46,563 nt of DNA from Syntrophomonadaceae bacterium (GTDB lineage: Bacteria; Bacillota; Syntrophomonadia; Syntrophomonadales; Syntrophomonadaceae). Under the pieces are notes generated by a model, which saw nothing but the letters and a program-made list of their open reading frames with translations, was not told the DNA's origin and did no database searches. Made by a program: the position numbers and the translations under genes. Of this stretch, positions 8,489-18,465 are shown in pieces. The DNA lies in NCBI GenBank assembly GCA_012520725.1, contig JAAYNQ010000175.1:1-46563 (forward strand), given 5' to 3'. The first letter of the stretch is position 1. Every line of letters begins with the position of its first letter.

Positions 8489-10051
8489 ATGTTGCCTTCA
8501 TTTATAAAGCGCATTTTGGGCAGAAAGAAGCAGACTGCTGCTAAGCCGGGCTCTTTTCCCGATGATGATAAATTAAGTCCCCATCTTAATGAAAAAATGA
8601 TTAAACTGCAGCCATATGTCGACCGAAACCGGGATATAAAAGCACGTCCATTTTTCGCTAAAGGGGATCCCAGACGCAAATTAACCTTGTTGTATATGGA
8701 AGGACGGGTTAATCAGGATATTCTGTATGAGCAGCTGCTTAAATCACTTATGCTGTATAGTGATGAGGATTTAATCCAAGGCGGGTCAGCCGAACATCTT
8801 ATAGATAGACTTTATCAGACTTCCATAAGCATAGGTCAGGTGAGGAAAAGCGATTCATTTTCTGATACCTTGCAATCTCTTTTCGAAGGCTATGTAATTT
8901 TGCTCATAGATAGGGTAAAAGATGTTTTAATTTTCGATATCCGCGGCGGCGAGCACCGCTCCCCGGAGGAACCTCCAATAGAGCGAACTTTACGTGGATC
9001 ACGGGAAGGCTTTGTTGAGGATATTATTGTTAACATAGCTTTGATAAGAAAAAGACTCTCTGATCCTAATCTGGTTATAGAAAAATCCACCATTGGCCGT
9101 CGCACCAAAACTGATATAGCCATATTGTATATAGATGACATTGCCGATCCAGAACTGCTTGCCAATATAAAAGATAAAATAGAACAGATTGATGTAGATG
9201 GTATAGCTGCCATCGGATACATTGAGCAGTTCATCGAAGATAACCCCCGCTCCATATTTCCTCAGCTGCGTTCTACGGAAAGACCTGACAAGCTGGTTAC
9301 TGAACTGCTGGAAGGCAAAGTAGCCATTGTGGCCAACGGTACCCCCTGGGTATTAATTGCTCCCTCCCAGTTTATTAATTTTATGCAGGCTTCAGAGGAT
9401 TACTACGAACGGATTATAGTGGCTAATTTCTCCAGATTGTTTCGATTTTTTGCTTTCTTTCTGGCTATATCACTGCCAGGATTATATATTTCCCTCTTAT
9501 CTTTCCACCAGGAATTAGTACCTTTTCAACTTTTTATAACCCTGGCCCAAGCTCGTCAGAATGTACCCTTCCCTGTAGCTTTAGAAGTAATAATACAGGA
9601 AGTCATCATCCAATTGGTGGTGGAAATGGGCTTAAGGTTGCCCACAACCATCGGTCAGACCGTAGGGGTTGTAGCAGGTATAGTCCTGGGGCAGGCAGCT
9701 ATTAGTGCTAATCTGGCCAGTCCCGGCATTATTATTGTTATTGTCATAACTACCATTTGCACCTTTTCCATGCCTAACTACAGTATGGTATTGGCTGTTC
9801 GAGTTCTGCGCTTATTCATGATATTGTTGACTTCCGCATTTGGTTTATTTGGTTTTTCTATTGGCTGGTTTCTGATCCTGGTTCATTTAGCTAGCCTGGA
9901 TAGCTTCGGAGTACCATATTTTGCTCCTTTTGCTCCTACCCGTTATGCCGAAATAAAAGATTCCCTAATTCGGGCTCCTTTAAAAACCATGAATAAACGG
10001 CCTGCTTCTATTCCCCATCAGGATAATATCAGGCAGGAGAGGATTAAATAG
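8489..10051 (+). CDS. gerAA: spore germinant receptor subunit A (GerA family)
   Basis: This 520-aa protein is the A subunit of a GerA-type germinant receptor in the spore inner membrane. A soluble N-terminal domain (about 1-310; DLIQGGSAEHLIDRLYQ, SREGFVEDIIVNIALIRKR, GRRTKTDIAILYIDDIA are family signatures) is followed by a C-terminal membrane domain with about five helices (from ~320, RLFRFFAFFLAISLPGLYISLLSFH). Length is normal. It is the first gene of an A-B-C operon and its stop overlaps the GTG of the B gene. The germinant cannot be deduced. The symbol denotes family; which paralogue (gerA, gerK, etc.) it is remains open. Confidence 0.92.
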   Translation: MLPSFIKRILGRKKQTAAKPGSFPDDDKLSPHLNEKMIKLQPYVDRNRDIKARPFFAKGDPRRKLTLLYMEGRVNQDILYEQLLKSLMLYSDEDLIQGGSAEHLIDRLYQTSISIGQVRKSDSFSDTLQSLFEGYVILLIDRVKDVLIFDIRGGEHRSPEEPPIERTLRGSREGFVEDIIVNIALIRKRLSDPNLVIEKSTIGRRTKTDIAILYIDDIADPELLANIKDKIEQIDVDGIAAIGYIEQFIEDNPRSIFPQLRSTERPDKLVTELLEGKVAIVANGTPWVLIAPSQFINFMQASEDYYERIIVANFSRLFRFFAFFLAISLPGLYISLLSFHQELVPFQLFITLAQARQNVPFPVALEVIIQEVIIQLVVEMGLRLPTTIGQTVGVVAGIVLGQAAISANLASPGIIIVIVITTICTFSMPNYSMVLAVRVLRLFMILLTSAFGLFGFSIGWFLILVHLASLDSFGVPYFAPFAPTRYAEIKDSLIRAPLKTMNKRPASIPHQDNIRQERIK

Positions 10052-11166
10052 TGGATCACTCTCGATTTCATATTACCAGTAAACAACTGATTTTTATCAT
10101 AATAGGCACCCAAATCTCAGCCGGAGTTTTAAGTCTGCCCCGCTTGGTAGCAGGAGAAGCAGCTCAACACGCCTGGATCTCAGTGTTAGTTGGAGCAGTT
10201 CCTTCTTTTTTAGCTATAGCCCTTATATGCTACTTGTATAGCCGCTTCAATGACCCTGACTTTGTTAATGTCAGTAAGCGTCTTTTTGGACGCTACCTGG
10301 GTAGCACATTGATGTTGGTATTTATAACTTATGCCGTCTATTTTGAATCCATTGCAGTACGAGTCTTTGCGGAAATCACTTCCGTTTACATGCTGCCCAC
10401 TACCCCCAAGTGGGCCATAGTGTTAATACTAATTATTGCGGCGGTATATGCGATATCCCTAGGCGGTCAGGTCATAGGTCGCATTAACGAAATACTCTTC
10501 TACCTAATCCTGTTTGACTTGGTGATTATATCTATTCCAGTGCTGACAGACGGTGAGATTCTAAATCTTTATCCATTAACAGAAATCGACTATCTGGGGG
10601 TGCTTAAAGGAGCAATACCTACCTCATTTGCTTATAGCGGAGTCGAGGTGTTGATAGTGTTTTATGCTTTGACTGGTAGAAGAGACGAAGTTTTTAAAGC
10701 AGCTATAATAGGCCAAACGATAGTTGTAGTTGTTTACCTGCTGGCGGTGTTGGCAGCCTTAAGTGTATTTGGGATTGATTCAATAGCAACTATATTCTGG
10801 CCTATCTTAACCCTTTTAAAAGTGCCTGATCTAACGGTAATCGAAAGGTTGGAGTTCTTTTTCCTGGTGTTACTGGGGGGGTTAGGAGTGCGTCCAACTT
10901 TAAACTTAGGCTTGGCAGCTAGCTACTCTTTTTTACGGGTGTTCGATCTGGATTTCAAAAAATATTATGTGCCGGTAGTGATTATATTAGGAGTCATTAT
11001 GTTCATTATAGCTATGCAGCCGGAAAACATTTTGGAAGCCTATAGCAGAGCTTATTATGGTGGTTATGCATTTTGGGCTATCGCTTTAGGCTATCCTCTA
11101 TTATACCATTTAGCTTCCCTAATAAGAGAAGGAGGCATTAAGAATGAACCATCGGAAAGTGCTTAA
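10051..11166 (+). CDS. gerAB: spore germinant receptor subunit B (endospore germination permease)
   Basis: This 371-aa integral membrane protein of the GerAB/APC superfamily has about ten transmembrane helices. The N-terminal TSKQLIFIIIGTQISAGVLSLP motif is characteristic of germination permeases. The B subunit is thought to bind the germinant and pass the signal or ions. The start is GTG, overlapping the stop of gerAA by one base (TAGTG), with GGAGAGG upstream. The 3' end overlaps the start of the C subunit gene by 23 bp, so the three are translationally coupled. Confidence 0.9.
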   Translation: MDHSRFHITSKQLIFIIIGTQISAGVLSLPRLVAGEAAQHAWISVLVGAVPSFLAIALICYLYSRFNDPDFVNVSKRLFGRYLGSTLMLVFITYAVYFESIAVRVFAEITSVYMLPTTPKWAIVLILIIAAVYAISLGGQVIGRINEILFYLILFDLVIISIPVLTDGEILNLYPLTEIDYLGVLKGAIPTSFAYSGVEVLIVFYALTGRRDEVFKAAIIGQTIVVVVYLLAVLAALSVFGIDSIATIFWPILTLLKVPDLTVIERLEFFFLVLLGGLGVRPTLNLGLAASYSFLRVFDLDFKKYYVPVVIILGVIMFIIAMQPENILEAYSRAYYGGYAFWAIALGYPLLYHLASLIREGGIKNEPSESA

Positions 11167-12262
11167 GCTAGGGGTTTACATTACCTTATTATTCCTATTA
11201 AGTGGCTGCTGGGATGCCACTGATGTGGATGAACTAGCTATAGTGATGGTAGCTGGCTATGATACTCCCATGAGCGTAGTCGATACAGACTTACATGTCT
11301 CAGCCCTTACTGATGCTACCATCGGACCCGGGGAAGTAAGGGGGGTAGACGCCCCTTCAATTGGGGCCTCCCGCACTAGCCGTAATTACAGCACTCCCCG
11401 GGATTATGCATTAACTCAGCTGCAGCTGGCATTATATGGTGAAGAATTGGCCCGGCAGGGCTTGAAAAATTATGTAGATATACTACTGCGGGAGCCAGCC
11501 ATAAAAAATTCAGTATATTTAGCCATAGTTGAAGGAAAGGCAGTTGATTTTCTCCAGTCGATTAATGAAAATGAACCTAAAATGGGAGGGCAGAATCTTA
11601 TTACTCTAGTTGAGCTGGCCCCTGATCAATCTTATATACCGGCAACCACTTTATATGATTTCGCTTTGGATATGACTAGTAGAGGCAAGAACCCGGTTAT
11701 TCCTATGCTGCGCTTAATACATGGGGAAAAAGTTCCTGAACTCAGCGGCATAGCGATTTTTAAAAAAGATACCATGATTGATAAAGTAGGCCAGCTGGAA
11801 TCACGCTGGCTGATGATGCTTCGTGGTTTGCAGGCTAGAGCTTATATTCCCTTCACAGTTTACCGGGATGGAGAAGTTTTTGACCGGGGATCTGTTTTAC
11901 TTTCCAATGATCGTAAGGTTAAAGTAGTTCGTAATGGCAACGAATTTGATTTCTACATTACTATATTTTTAGAGGGTACATTAACGGAACGTCTTAGCCA
12001 ACAGCCCGTTTTTTTTGGTGATAGGCATTATATAAAGGAAGTTGAGCAAGCAATAGCAAGTAATACCAAGACAGGAGTAGAACAATTCATAAGATATATG
12101 CAAGAGGATCTGCAAATTGATTGTATAGACATAAGTAAATATGCCCTGGCCAAGTGGCGCAAGGAACTGCAGGACCAAATTGATCATGACTTCATCAACG
12201 AAAGAGTTAACATCCATGTAGATGTTAAAGTAACTATTAAAAATGTGGGGGAATTAGGCTAG
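11144..12262 (+). CDS. gerAC: spore germinant receptor subunit C (Ger(x)C lipoprotein)
   Basis: This 372-aa protein starts with a lipoprotein signal ending at LLSGC (Cys22 is the lipidation site), followed directly by WDATDVDELAIV, the hallmark of Ger(x)C proteins. The mature protein forms the three-domain GerAC fold outside the spore inner membrane and is needed for A and B function. GGAGG precedes its ATG inside the 3' end of gerAB. It is the last gene of the operon. Length is normal for the family. Confidence 0.9.
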   Translation: MNHRKVLKLGVYITLLFLLSGCWDATDVDELAIVMVAGYDTPMSVVDTDLHVSALTDATIGPGEVRGVDAPSIGASRTSRNYSTPRDYALTQLQLALYGEELARQGLKNYVDILLREPAIKNSVYLAIVEGKAVDFLQSINENEPKMGGQNLITLVELAPDQSYIPATTLYDFALDMTSRGKNPVIPMLRLIHGEKVPELSGIAIFKKDTMIDKVGQLESRWLMMLRGLQARAYIPFTVYRDGEVFDRGSVLLSNDRKVKVVRNGNEFDFYITIFLEGTLTERLSQQPVFFGDRHYIKEVEQAIASNTKTGVEQFIRYMQEDLQIDCIDISKYALAKWRKELQDQIDHDFINERVNIHVDVKVTIKNVGELG

Positions 12263-12328
12263 GAATGACTATTTCCATGAGCCCTTAATATAACAGACTG
12301 AGCCATCGCCATTCCTCTCGCCCAATTA

Positions 12329-13132
12329 TTATAGCTTATGAAATACTGGCTTCATTCTTTCAAAGGTAGCGTAGTATTTTACCCCAGCCCGCCTCGCCAT
12401 TTCTGCCGCATCATCAAAACGATAGTGGATATATTCAGGTGAATGGGCATCAGAACCGAAGGTTATATATTCGCCACCCAATTGTACATAGCGGCGCAGC
12501 CAGTCTTCCCCTGGTACCTCCCGTTGCCCCAGGTTTCGGTAGGTGGCAGTGTTTACTTCAATACATTTGCCTAGCGGAATAATATACCTGAACAATGCAT
12601 CAATCTCATCTGGAGCATAATGGTAAAACAGTCGGGAATCCTTTTCCGAATGAGCTCCCTTGGCTGGGAAATCCATATGTCCAACACTGCTGTATAGGTC
12701 TGGATTAAGCTGTTTGAGGCCGGTTAAAATAGTACTGATATAATCCCTAAACACATGGGCTATGGTTTTTCCTTCATAAAAGGCAGGATCAAAGGGATCA
12801 ATATCATTTACCGAATGGGCACTGGCCAAAACAAAATCACATGGCACAGACCGCAATTCATCTTCCAGTTCGGAGAAATACTCCGCCGCTAAAGCAATGC
12901 CTGCTTCAATCCCAAATTTTATCTTGACACTGCTGGAGGTTAATTGGGCGAATCTCTCTTTATAATCAAGCAGGTCCACATGCCAGTCTTCACCTCGATA
13001 AAAATGGATTTCCAAGTGTTCAGTAAAACAAATCTCATCCAGACCTAATGCTTCGGCTCGTTTGATCTGTTGAAAAGGACTGGTTGTACTATCGGCTGAG
13101 ATAGAAGAATGCAAATGATAATCACAACGCAT
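12329..13132 (-). CDS. PHP-domain phosphatase, histidinol-phosphatase (HisJ/HisK) family
   Basis: This 267-aa protein has the PHP metal-binding motifs: DYHLHSSISAD at 4-14, FTEHLE near 36-41, E76 region (FGIEAGIAL), ASAHSVN near 104, GHMDFPAK near 151 and the C-terminal DAHSPEYI (D226-x-H228). These are ligands for a tri-metal phosphoesterase centre. The closest family is HisJ-type histidinol-phosphatase, which would serve histidine synthesis along with the HisC-like gene at 21.5 kb, but many PHP proteins of this size act on other phosphates. The ATG has a GGAGGT site upstream. Confidence 0.8.
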   Translation of the reverse strand: MRCDYHLHSSISADSTTSPFQQIKRAEALGLDEICFTEHLEIHFYRGEDWHVDLLDYKERFAQLTSSSVKIKFGIEAGIALAAEYFSELEDELRSVPCDFVLASAHSVNDIDPFDPAFYEGKTIAHVFRDYISTILTGLKQLNPDLYSSVGHMDFPAKGAHSEKDSRLFYHYAPDEIDALFRYIIPLGKCIEVNTATYRNLGQREVPGEDWLRRYVQLGGEYITFGSDAHSPEYIHYRFDDAAEMARRAGVKYYATFERMKPVFHKL

Positions 13133-13318
13133 TATGGAAGTACCTCCTTAAATAAAGCTTTTCTGCCTCTAGCCGAGCACTTCATCACCCTAATCACAGG
13201 GTATGAAGACATTCTTTTGGCTTCTATCTTTGCTACACCTTCCATAGGATATTCTAACTGATTAATCCTTTTCATTAAAGATTATTGAAAAAAGGAAGCA
13301 TGACGTTCTTTTTGCTTT

Positions 13319-13645
<327 letters not shown>

Positions 13646-13690
13646 TCAATTTTAATAAAACTTGCCCGTAATACTGATGTTTATATGTGG

Positions 13691-13696
13691 TATAAT
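13691..13696 (+). promoter_or_regulatory. extended -10 promoter of secreted stalk-domain protein gene
   Basis: TGGTATAAT (TATAAT at 13691-13696) lies ~45 bp before the TTG start at 13744. It is an extended -10, and no well-placed -35 is seen. Confidence 0.4.
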
Positions 13697-13743
13697 TGCT
13701 AAATAAAGGTGCTTGCTAAACCACAATTAAAGGGGGAAAAATT

Positions 13744-15363
13744 TTGAGGAAGTTAATCTGTTACATTCTGTGTTCATTGGTTTTGTTATTATCCCTGCCA
13801 CAAAATGCTATGGCCAGCGAGAGTTCCAAACAAGCTTTTATCAGGGATATCATGCATATGATGGATGTTAGCATGAATATGAATAGTTCTTACTGGCAGA
13901 ATATGCAACATAACACCAGTAAAATAAACTTCAAGGGAGAGCTGACTGAGAGCAGTTATCAGAGTGCCGATGGCAGTAGCTTAAGCAATCTGCCCTGCAA
14001 AGGCAGCTTTGAGATCATAAGCAATCTAAAAAAAGAGCAATTTCAGATAAAGTTTGATGGACAGGTATCAGAACATATCTTGAATGGTTTAATATATTTC
14101 AGCCAAGATGAGTTAATTATACCAAGGGATACTGTGGAGTCCTTAGCCAACCTGGGTATTGAGGAATTACCGGATATAGAGGAACTGGATGAAATGTATG
14201 ATTATGTAGTCATAAAACCAGTCTTAAGTAATGAAGATTGGTCTCTATTAAAGGAATCAATGATATATAATAACGATATTTACAACAACAAAGATGAAGT
14301 TAAGGCTTTTGTTCGGGAATTCCTCAATACCATTCCAGCCAGCTACTTCTCTTACCATGATGGCTATTTCGTATTGGACTTGCGGCCATCAATACTAGGC
14401 TCCGCAGAATTCATAAGCAACCTCAAGAATAACAGTAAGAATCTGGCAGAAAAATTCGTTGCCATTATGAGCAAACCTCCCAACACCAGTGATGAAGAAT
14501 TTGCCGCTATGAAAGAAGAAATGGTAAACTCCATCGTTGAAGGTATAGAGTCTCTACAAATATCCGATCTGGCAGACTTGGATCTTCCATTTGCAGTAAA
14601 TGAATTTAAGATACTTAGCAAATATAATGCAGTTAATACATCTATCCATATCAGCAGCGAAAAAGAAAGCAAATTAGACCTGAAAATGAATAGTTACAGT
14701 ACCCTTAGCGGCCACAATAATTATTTAAGTAGGATAGATATTAATCTGTTATTAGATTCCCCTGAAACCTTTCTGGACCTTACTCTAAATGCTCGTGGAA
14801 CCAATAATGCGAAAAAGAGCGTTTTGGATTTGGATATCGCTGGTGAAATAATAGAAGAATATGCATCAGCCAGTGGAAGAATCAGCTTTGATGCCAGTAT
14901 GGAGTACAATAGCAAGGCTAGAATTAACTTGCCGGTACTTAACGAAAACAACAGCCTGATAGTAGATGTTGATGATACATTATTGTATACCTATGAAGGA
15001 GAGGAAGTTGATGATGGTAAATTAAAGATTTACATTGAAGGTTACCATATCGATTTCTATGAAGCCCAGCCAGTAATTATTAATTCTTGTACTATGGTAC
15101 CTTTGCGAGAAACCTGTTACTATCTGGGCGGTGAAGTAAACTGGCAAGAACCCGACACGGTGATATTAAGTAATGGTTATGATGAAGACCTGGTATTGAA
15201 AATCAACTCAACTACCTATCAGCAGGGAGAACAAGCATTTACCATGGCATCTCCCCCGTTTATTATTGATGGTCTTACCTATGTCCCGATACGATTGCTG
15301 GCTGAGTATTTCGGTTATACTGTGGAATGGGATGGAGTAAGTCAGTCGATTCATTTGTTTTAA
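13744..15363 (+). CDS. secreted protein with C-terminal copper-amine-oxidase-N-like domain
   Basis: This 539-aa protein starts with TTG behind AAGGGGGAA. Residues 1-24 are a signal peptide (KLICYILCSLVLLLSLP...AMA). A ~400-residue middle part, rich in Asn, Ser and Leu, has no recognisable domain but resembles lipoprotein-like beta-rich folds. The last ~100 residues match the copper amine oxidase N-terminal 'stalk' domain common in Clostridia (PVIINSCTMVPLRETCYYLG ... GLTYVPIRLLAEYFGYTVEW). Despite its name this domain is not catalytic and is thought to mediate envelope or wall interactions. It stands alone, convergent with the HD-GYP gene. Confidence 0.82.
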   Translation: MRKLICYILCSLVLLLSLPQNAMASESSKQAFIRDIMHMMDVSMNMNSSYWQNMQHNTSKINFKGELTESSYQSADGSSLSNLPCKGSFEIISNLKKEQFQIKFDGQVSEHILNGLIYFSQDELIIPRDTVESLANLGIEELPDIEELDEMYDYVVIKPVLSNEDWSLLKESMIYNNDIYNNKDEVKAFVREFLNTIPASYFSYHDGYFVLDLRPSILGSAEFISNLKNNSKNLAEKFVAIMSKPPNTSDEEFAAMKEEMVNSIVEGIESLQISDLADLDLPFAVNEFKILSKYNAVNTSIHISSEKESKLDLKMNSYSTLSGHNNYLSRIDINLLLDSPETFLDLTLNARGTNNAKKSVLDLDIAGEIIEEYASASGRISFDASMEYNSKARINLPVLNENNSLIVDVDDTLLYTYEGEEVDDGKLKIYIEGYHIDFYEAQPVIINSCTMVPLRETCYYLGGEVNWQEPDTVILSNGYDEDLVLKINSTTYQQGEQAFTMASPPFIIDGLTYVPIRLLAEYFGYTVEWDGVSQSIHLF

Positions 15364-15393
15364 CCAAAGCCGTATTATTATGGAAAAAGTGAC

Positions 15394-15419
15394 AGGGGGC
15401 AGTCGTCAGACTGGCCCCT
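15394..15419. other. strong hairpin between convergent genes
   Basis: AGGGGGCAGTC (15394-15404) pairs with GACTGGCCCCT (15409-15419) with one mismatch and a 4-base loop. It could act as a bidirectional terminator, although no T-run follows on the plus strand. Confidence 0.4.
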
Positions 15420-15583
15420 TGCTGCAATCCCCGCAGCCCTTTGTTATTAAGCTCTGATTTAAACTCCTCTTTTCATCTCATGTTTCATTTTTGATGTCCC
15501 CCATTGCTACAGCTCTCATATAAAGAACTGTTTAGCTTGAGCCTGTTTAAACTCTACTTTTTAAGCAAGGCACAAGATAGGGG

Positions 15584-16867
15584 CTATATTTCATGTTCAC
15601 AGTTGCTCCCGGGAATTAGCATAAAATTCTTATACTTTTCAGCCGCTTCAACCTGGGAATCTACGCGGATAGTATTGATTTCATGGAAGTGATTAACCAG
15701 TAATTTTACAACCTTCCCATCAAGTTCGTCACTTGCGACCATATCTCTTAACACATCTCTAGTTTTATCAAAATCCATACCCAAACGGTAAGGACGATCT
15801 TCGGTCAGGGCTGTAAATACATCAGCAACCGCCATAATACGAGATCCTAATGGTAAACTCTCCCCAGCTATATGGAAAGGATAACCAGTACCGTTCAGTT
15901 TTTCATGATGAAAAGATGCCCAGGTGTTGATGGTTTTTAACTGTGTTAACGGCTCCAGCAGATGATAAGTATAATAGGTGTGGGTACGTATTTCATTGAA
16001 TTCATCCTCATTGAGCCTGGATGGCTTTTCCAAAATATCATGGCTTATGGCTATTTTACCTAAATCGTGCAGATACCCAGCGATAAGCATCATTTTACAC
16101 TCATGAGACGAAAATCCACTCAATTGAGCCAGTCTCTCGGCTGTTTTAGCTACCCCCGCAGAATGGCGGGCGGTGAAGCGGTTTCTGAAGTCAATAATCT
16201 GTGAGAATACCAGAGCCAGGTCAACAATATCATCAATTTCCAAAGCATGTATATTAAAAAGTCCAGTGTTGGCAATTATTTCTGGTGTATGTCGTGAAAT
16301 AAGATCCAACCATATATATTCCTTTTTGCTCATCTCAAACAATGCATCCACCAAGTCTGGATGAAACACGGTATTTGCTTGTTTGCGGATGGTAGACATG
16401 ATACCAGGAATCTGAGAAATTATATTGCGGTCAGGGCGTACCAATGCACAAGTACGGTCGGCTAAGTGAATGATATGGCTGGCAAAGGGAACTTCTTCAC
16501 CCATAAAGCTATTTCCTCTTCCCCCATTCCAAGGGAGATGGTGGAATTTAATAATACTGGCGGAATTATGTAGGGGTTTAAAACCTTCTAATAACCTGGC
16601 TCCCCTAAAGGCATGGTTGTTTACAGTTATGGGCTCCGCTTCTACAAGTTCAAACATTTCCTGGCTGGATAACGCACCTATATCATGAATCAATGCTGCA
16701 AGATTGATATCATACTGTTGTTCAATCGGCAGGTTGATGTGCTCCGATAAACGGAAGGCAAGGTATGCAACCTGCTGATGATGATTTGAGAGTTTTGTTG
16801 ATACAAGATCTTGAGCATTGGAAATGCACATCAATAGATCATAGAGTTTGATACGAACTTTATCCAT
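15584..16867 (-). CDS. tandem HD / HD-GYP domain phosphohydrolase
   Basis: This 427-aa protein has two HD-type domains. The first (about 20-190) has LIHDIGAL and HHLPWNGGRG, with a degenerate GYP loop. The second (about 220-400) is a canonical HD-GYP: HS near 238, YLHDLGKIAI, HTYYTYHLL, HHEKLNGTGYP, and DVFTALTEDRPYR. HD-GYP proteins hydrolyse cyclic di-GMP, and the metal-binding HD, HH and GYP residues are all present in the second domain. No signal receiver or membrane segment is present, so it is cytosolic. The first domain may be regulatory. The ribosome-binding site is weak. Confidence 0.88.
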   Translation of the reverse strand: MDKVRIKLYDLLMCISNAQDLVSTKLSNHHQQVAYLAFRLSEHINLPIEQQYDINLAALIHDIGALSSQEMFELVEAEPITVNNHAFRGARLLEGFKPLHNSASIIKFHHLPWNGGRGNSFMGEEVPFASHIIHLADRTCALVRPDRNIISQIPGIMSTIRKQANTVFHPDLVDALFEMSKKEYIWLDLISRHTPEIIANTGLFNIHALEIDDIVDLALVFSQIIDFRNRFTARHSAGVAKTAERLAQLSGFSSHECKMMLIAGYLHDLGKIAISHDILEKPSRLNEDEFNEIRTHTYYTYHLLEPLTQLKTINTWASFHHEKLNGTGYPFHIAGESLPLGSRIMAVADVFTALTEDRPYRLGMDFDKTRDVLRDMVASDELDGKVVKLLVNHFHEINTIRVDSQVEAAEKYKNFMLIPGSNCEHEI

Positions 16868-17402
16868 TAGTTATACATCAGCCTTTCTTCTTGATACACG
16901 AAAACGATTATCAGGTCTATTGCTTGATTTTAATCGCTATTCTTTACTTCTCACCTCCATCCATAGAATCTGCGATCATCAGTTTGAGTTTTTCTTTTTA
17001 CTGCTCCAAGTATGAAAAACCGCTAAGGTATAATAGTTGAGCATCTTGAACAAAGTCTTGCAAATCTGCTGCATGAACCAAGCCACCTGGCAAAAATGCA
17101 GTCAATATAATGATTCCGGATATAATCTTCAATTTTTGTTACTATACCAGCTTTTTCTAGATTCCGAAATATATATTAAAGCTTTTAGAAAAAAATCTCT
17201 AGGATTTCCAACTATTAAACAGTACCCGGCATGGTTGGTAGGTGTCAATACCTTTTGCAAGCAAAATTTTCCATGCATTAAACACCATACCTTTGATTTA
17301 AGGCCAATGTCCTCACTTACCCGAGTTGTTTTGCTTGATATTTGTTTATTTTTCTTGTTTTTACTTTGCTTCCCATATTAGAATTTAAGTGGAGGTGATT
17401 AG
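16868..17402. other. 535-bp intergenic region without a supported gene
   Basis: The only sizeable frame (17037-17381) begins with TTG, lacks a ribosome-binding site, and has an odd composition with no recognisable domain. I see no RNA or repeat. GGAGGTGATT at the right edge is the Shine-Dalgarno of the Uma2 gene. Confidence 0.3.
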
Positions 17403-18149
17403 ATGTCATATAAGAAGGAACTTATCACCGCTCAGGTTTTGGCCGAAGCTCTGGATTTGTCAGTGGAAACTGTCTGGAGATACACCAGGGAGAATAAAAT
17501 ACCTTATATAGTAATAGGAAGCAAGAATTACCGTTACGATTTGGATGATGTTATGCGCTCATTAACTGAGCCGAGGGTGCAGGAGAAGGAGTATAAGGAA
17601 GAAGAAATCAACCAGAAACTTACTTATCAGGACTATCTGTTATTACCGGAAGAACCGGGCTACCGTTTTGAAATCCTGGACGGGGTATTAATTAAAGAAC
17701 CTTCACCTAGTGTTATACATCAGCGGGTTTCCCGTCGACTGCAGCGGATGTTGGAAGACTATTTCTGGAAACTTGATCCTGAGGGCGAAATATTTAACGC
17801 ACCTTTGGATGTTACTTTCCATGATACTAGCATAGTTCAACCAGATCTTTTCTATGTATCCGGTGAACAAAAGTTTATCGTGAAGGATAACAGAATTGAT
17901 GGGCCACCCACACTGATAGTGGAGGTCTTGTCTCCTTCCAGCAGCCGCAAGGATCGTGTGCAAAAGCTCAAGATTTATCAGGAAGCTCAGGTGCAACACT
18001 ATTGGCTGGTCAATCCCCAGGAAAAAACCCTGGAATGCTTTTCCCTGCAGAATGGTATTTATGCTCTAGTCGCTGCTGGACTGGACGAAGAAGTGGTACA
18101 ACACCCGGATTTCACCGGATTATCCATTGCCTTAGGCCATCTGTGGTAG
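17403..18149 (+). CDS. Uma2-family (DUF820) nuclease-fold protein with N-terminal HTH
   Basis: This 248-aa protein fuses an excisionase/MerR-like helix-turn-helix (1-58; ITAQVLAEALDLSVETVWRY ... NYRYDLDDVMRSL) to a Uma2 domain (about 72-248). The Uma2 part has the restriction-endonuclease-like core: GYRFEILDGVL near 90, VQPDLFYVS near 145 and LIVEVLSPSSSRKDR near 175 (a PD-(D/E)xK-type acidic pattern, with E in VEV). Uma2 proteins are widespread, often multi-copy and of poorly known function. The DNA-binding fusion suggests action on DNA. GGAGGTGATT precedes the ATG. Palindromic mobile repeats follow directly. Confidence 0.82.
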   Translation: MSYKKELITAQVLAEALDLSVETVWRYTRENKIPYIVIGSKNYRYDLDDVMRSLTEPRVQEKEYKEEEINQKLTYQDYLLLPEEPGYRFEILDGVLIKEPSPSVIHQRVSRRLQRMLEDYFWKLDPEGEIFNAPLDVTFHDTSIVQPDLFYVSGEQKFIVKDNRIDGPPTLIVEVLSPSSSRKDRVQKLKIYQEAQVQHYWLVNPQEKTLECFSLQNGIYALVAAGLDEEVVQHPDFTGLSIALGHLW

Positions 18150-18172
18150 CTTATTGTCATAATCACCTCTTG

Positions 18173-18420
18173 TAGGGGCGGTCTTCGACCGCCAGCCCAA
18201 GCCGTCTATGATATTTTAGGCGGCTGACCGGCGGGCCAGACTGTCCGAAAACTCGTAAAAAGTAAGAGCTCGACCTCTAAAGTGGATCATGATGTACTAT
18301 TTCAGAGCCAATAAGCGACCTCCAGCCCTAAAAATGGTAAATAATCGGTATAAAGTGGGGCCATTACAAACCTAATCCATAGTTTTCGGACTGTCTCGGG
18401 CGACCGCAGGTCGCCCCTAC
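18173..18420. repeat. GTAGGGGCG-type palindromic (MITE-like) repeat, interrupted
   Basis: The left end GTAGGGGCGGTC-TTC-GACCGCC (hairpin) and the right end GGGCGACC-GCA-GGTCGCCCCTAC (hairpin) are inverted relative to each other, as expected of one mobile element. The interior holds a second palindromic element (18237-18396), so the outer one is split. Confidence 0.6.
18237..18396. mobile_element. small inverted-repeat element nested inside another repeat
   Basis: AGACTGTCCGAAAACT (18238-18253) and AGTTTTCGGACTGTCT (18381-18396) are 16-bp inverted ends with one mismatch. CGGGC occurs on both flanks (18232-18236 and 18397-18401), as a 5-bp target duplication would. The ~160-bp interior has no coding capacity, so it resembles a MITE. 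The duplication call is tentative because the outer repeat is itself GGGCG-rich. Confidence 0.5.
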
Positions 18421-18465
18421 ACTGCTCGCGGGATAATGCGCAGATATACGGTTTTATCCCCGACA

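Noticed and set aside
17037-17381. 114-codon plus-strand frame in the intergenic gap before the Uma2 gene
   Set aside because: It starts with TTG, has no ribosome-binding site, is rich in Phe/Leu/Cys in a random-looking way, and shows no domain.
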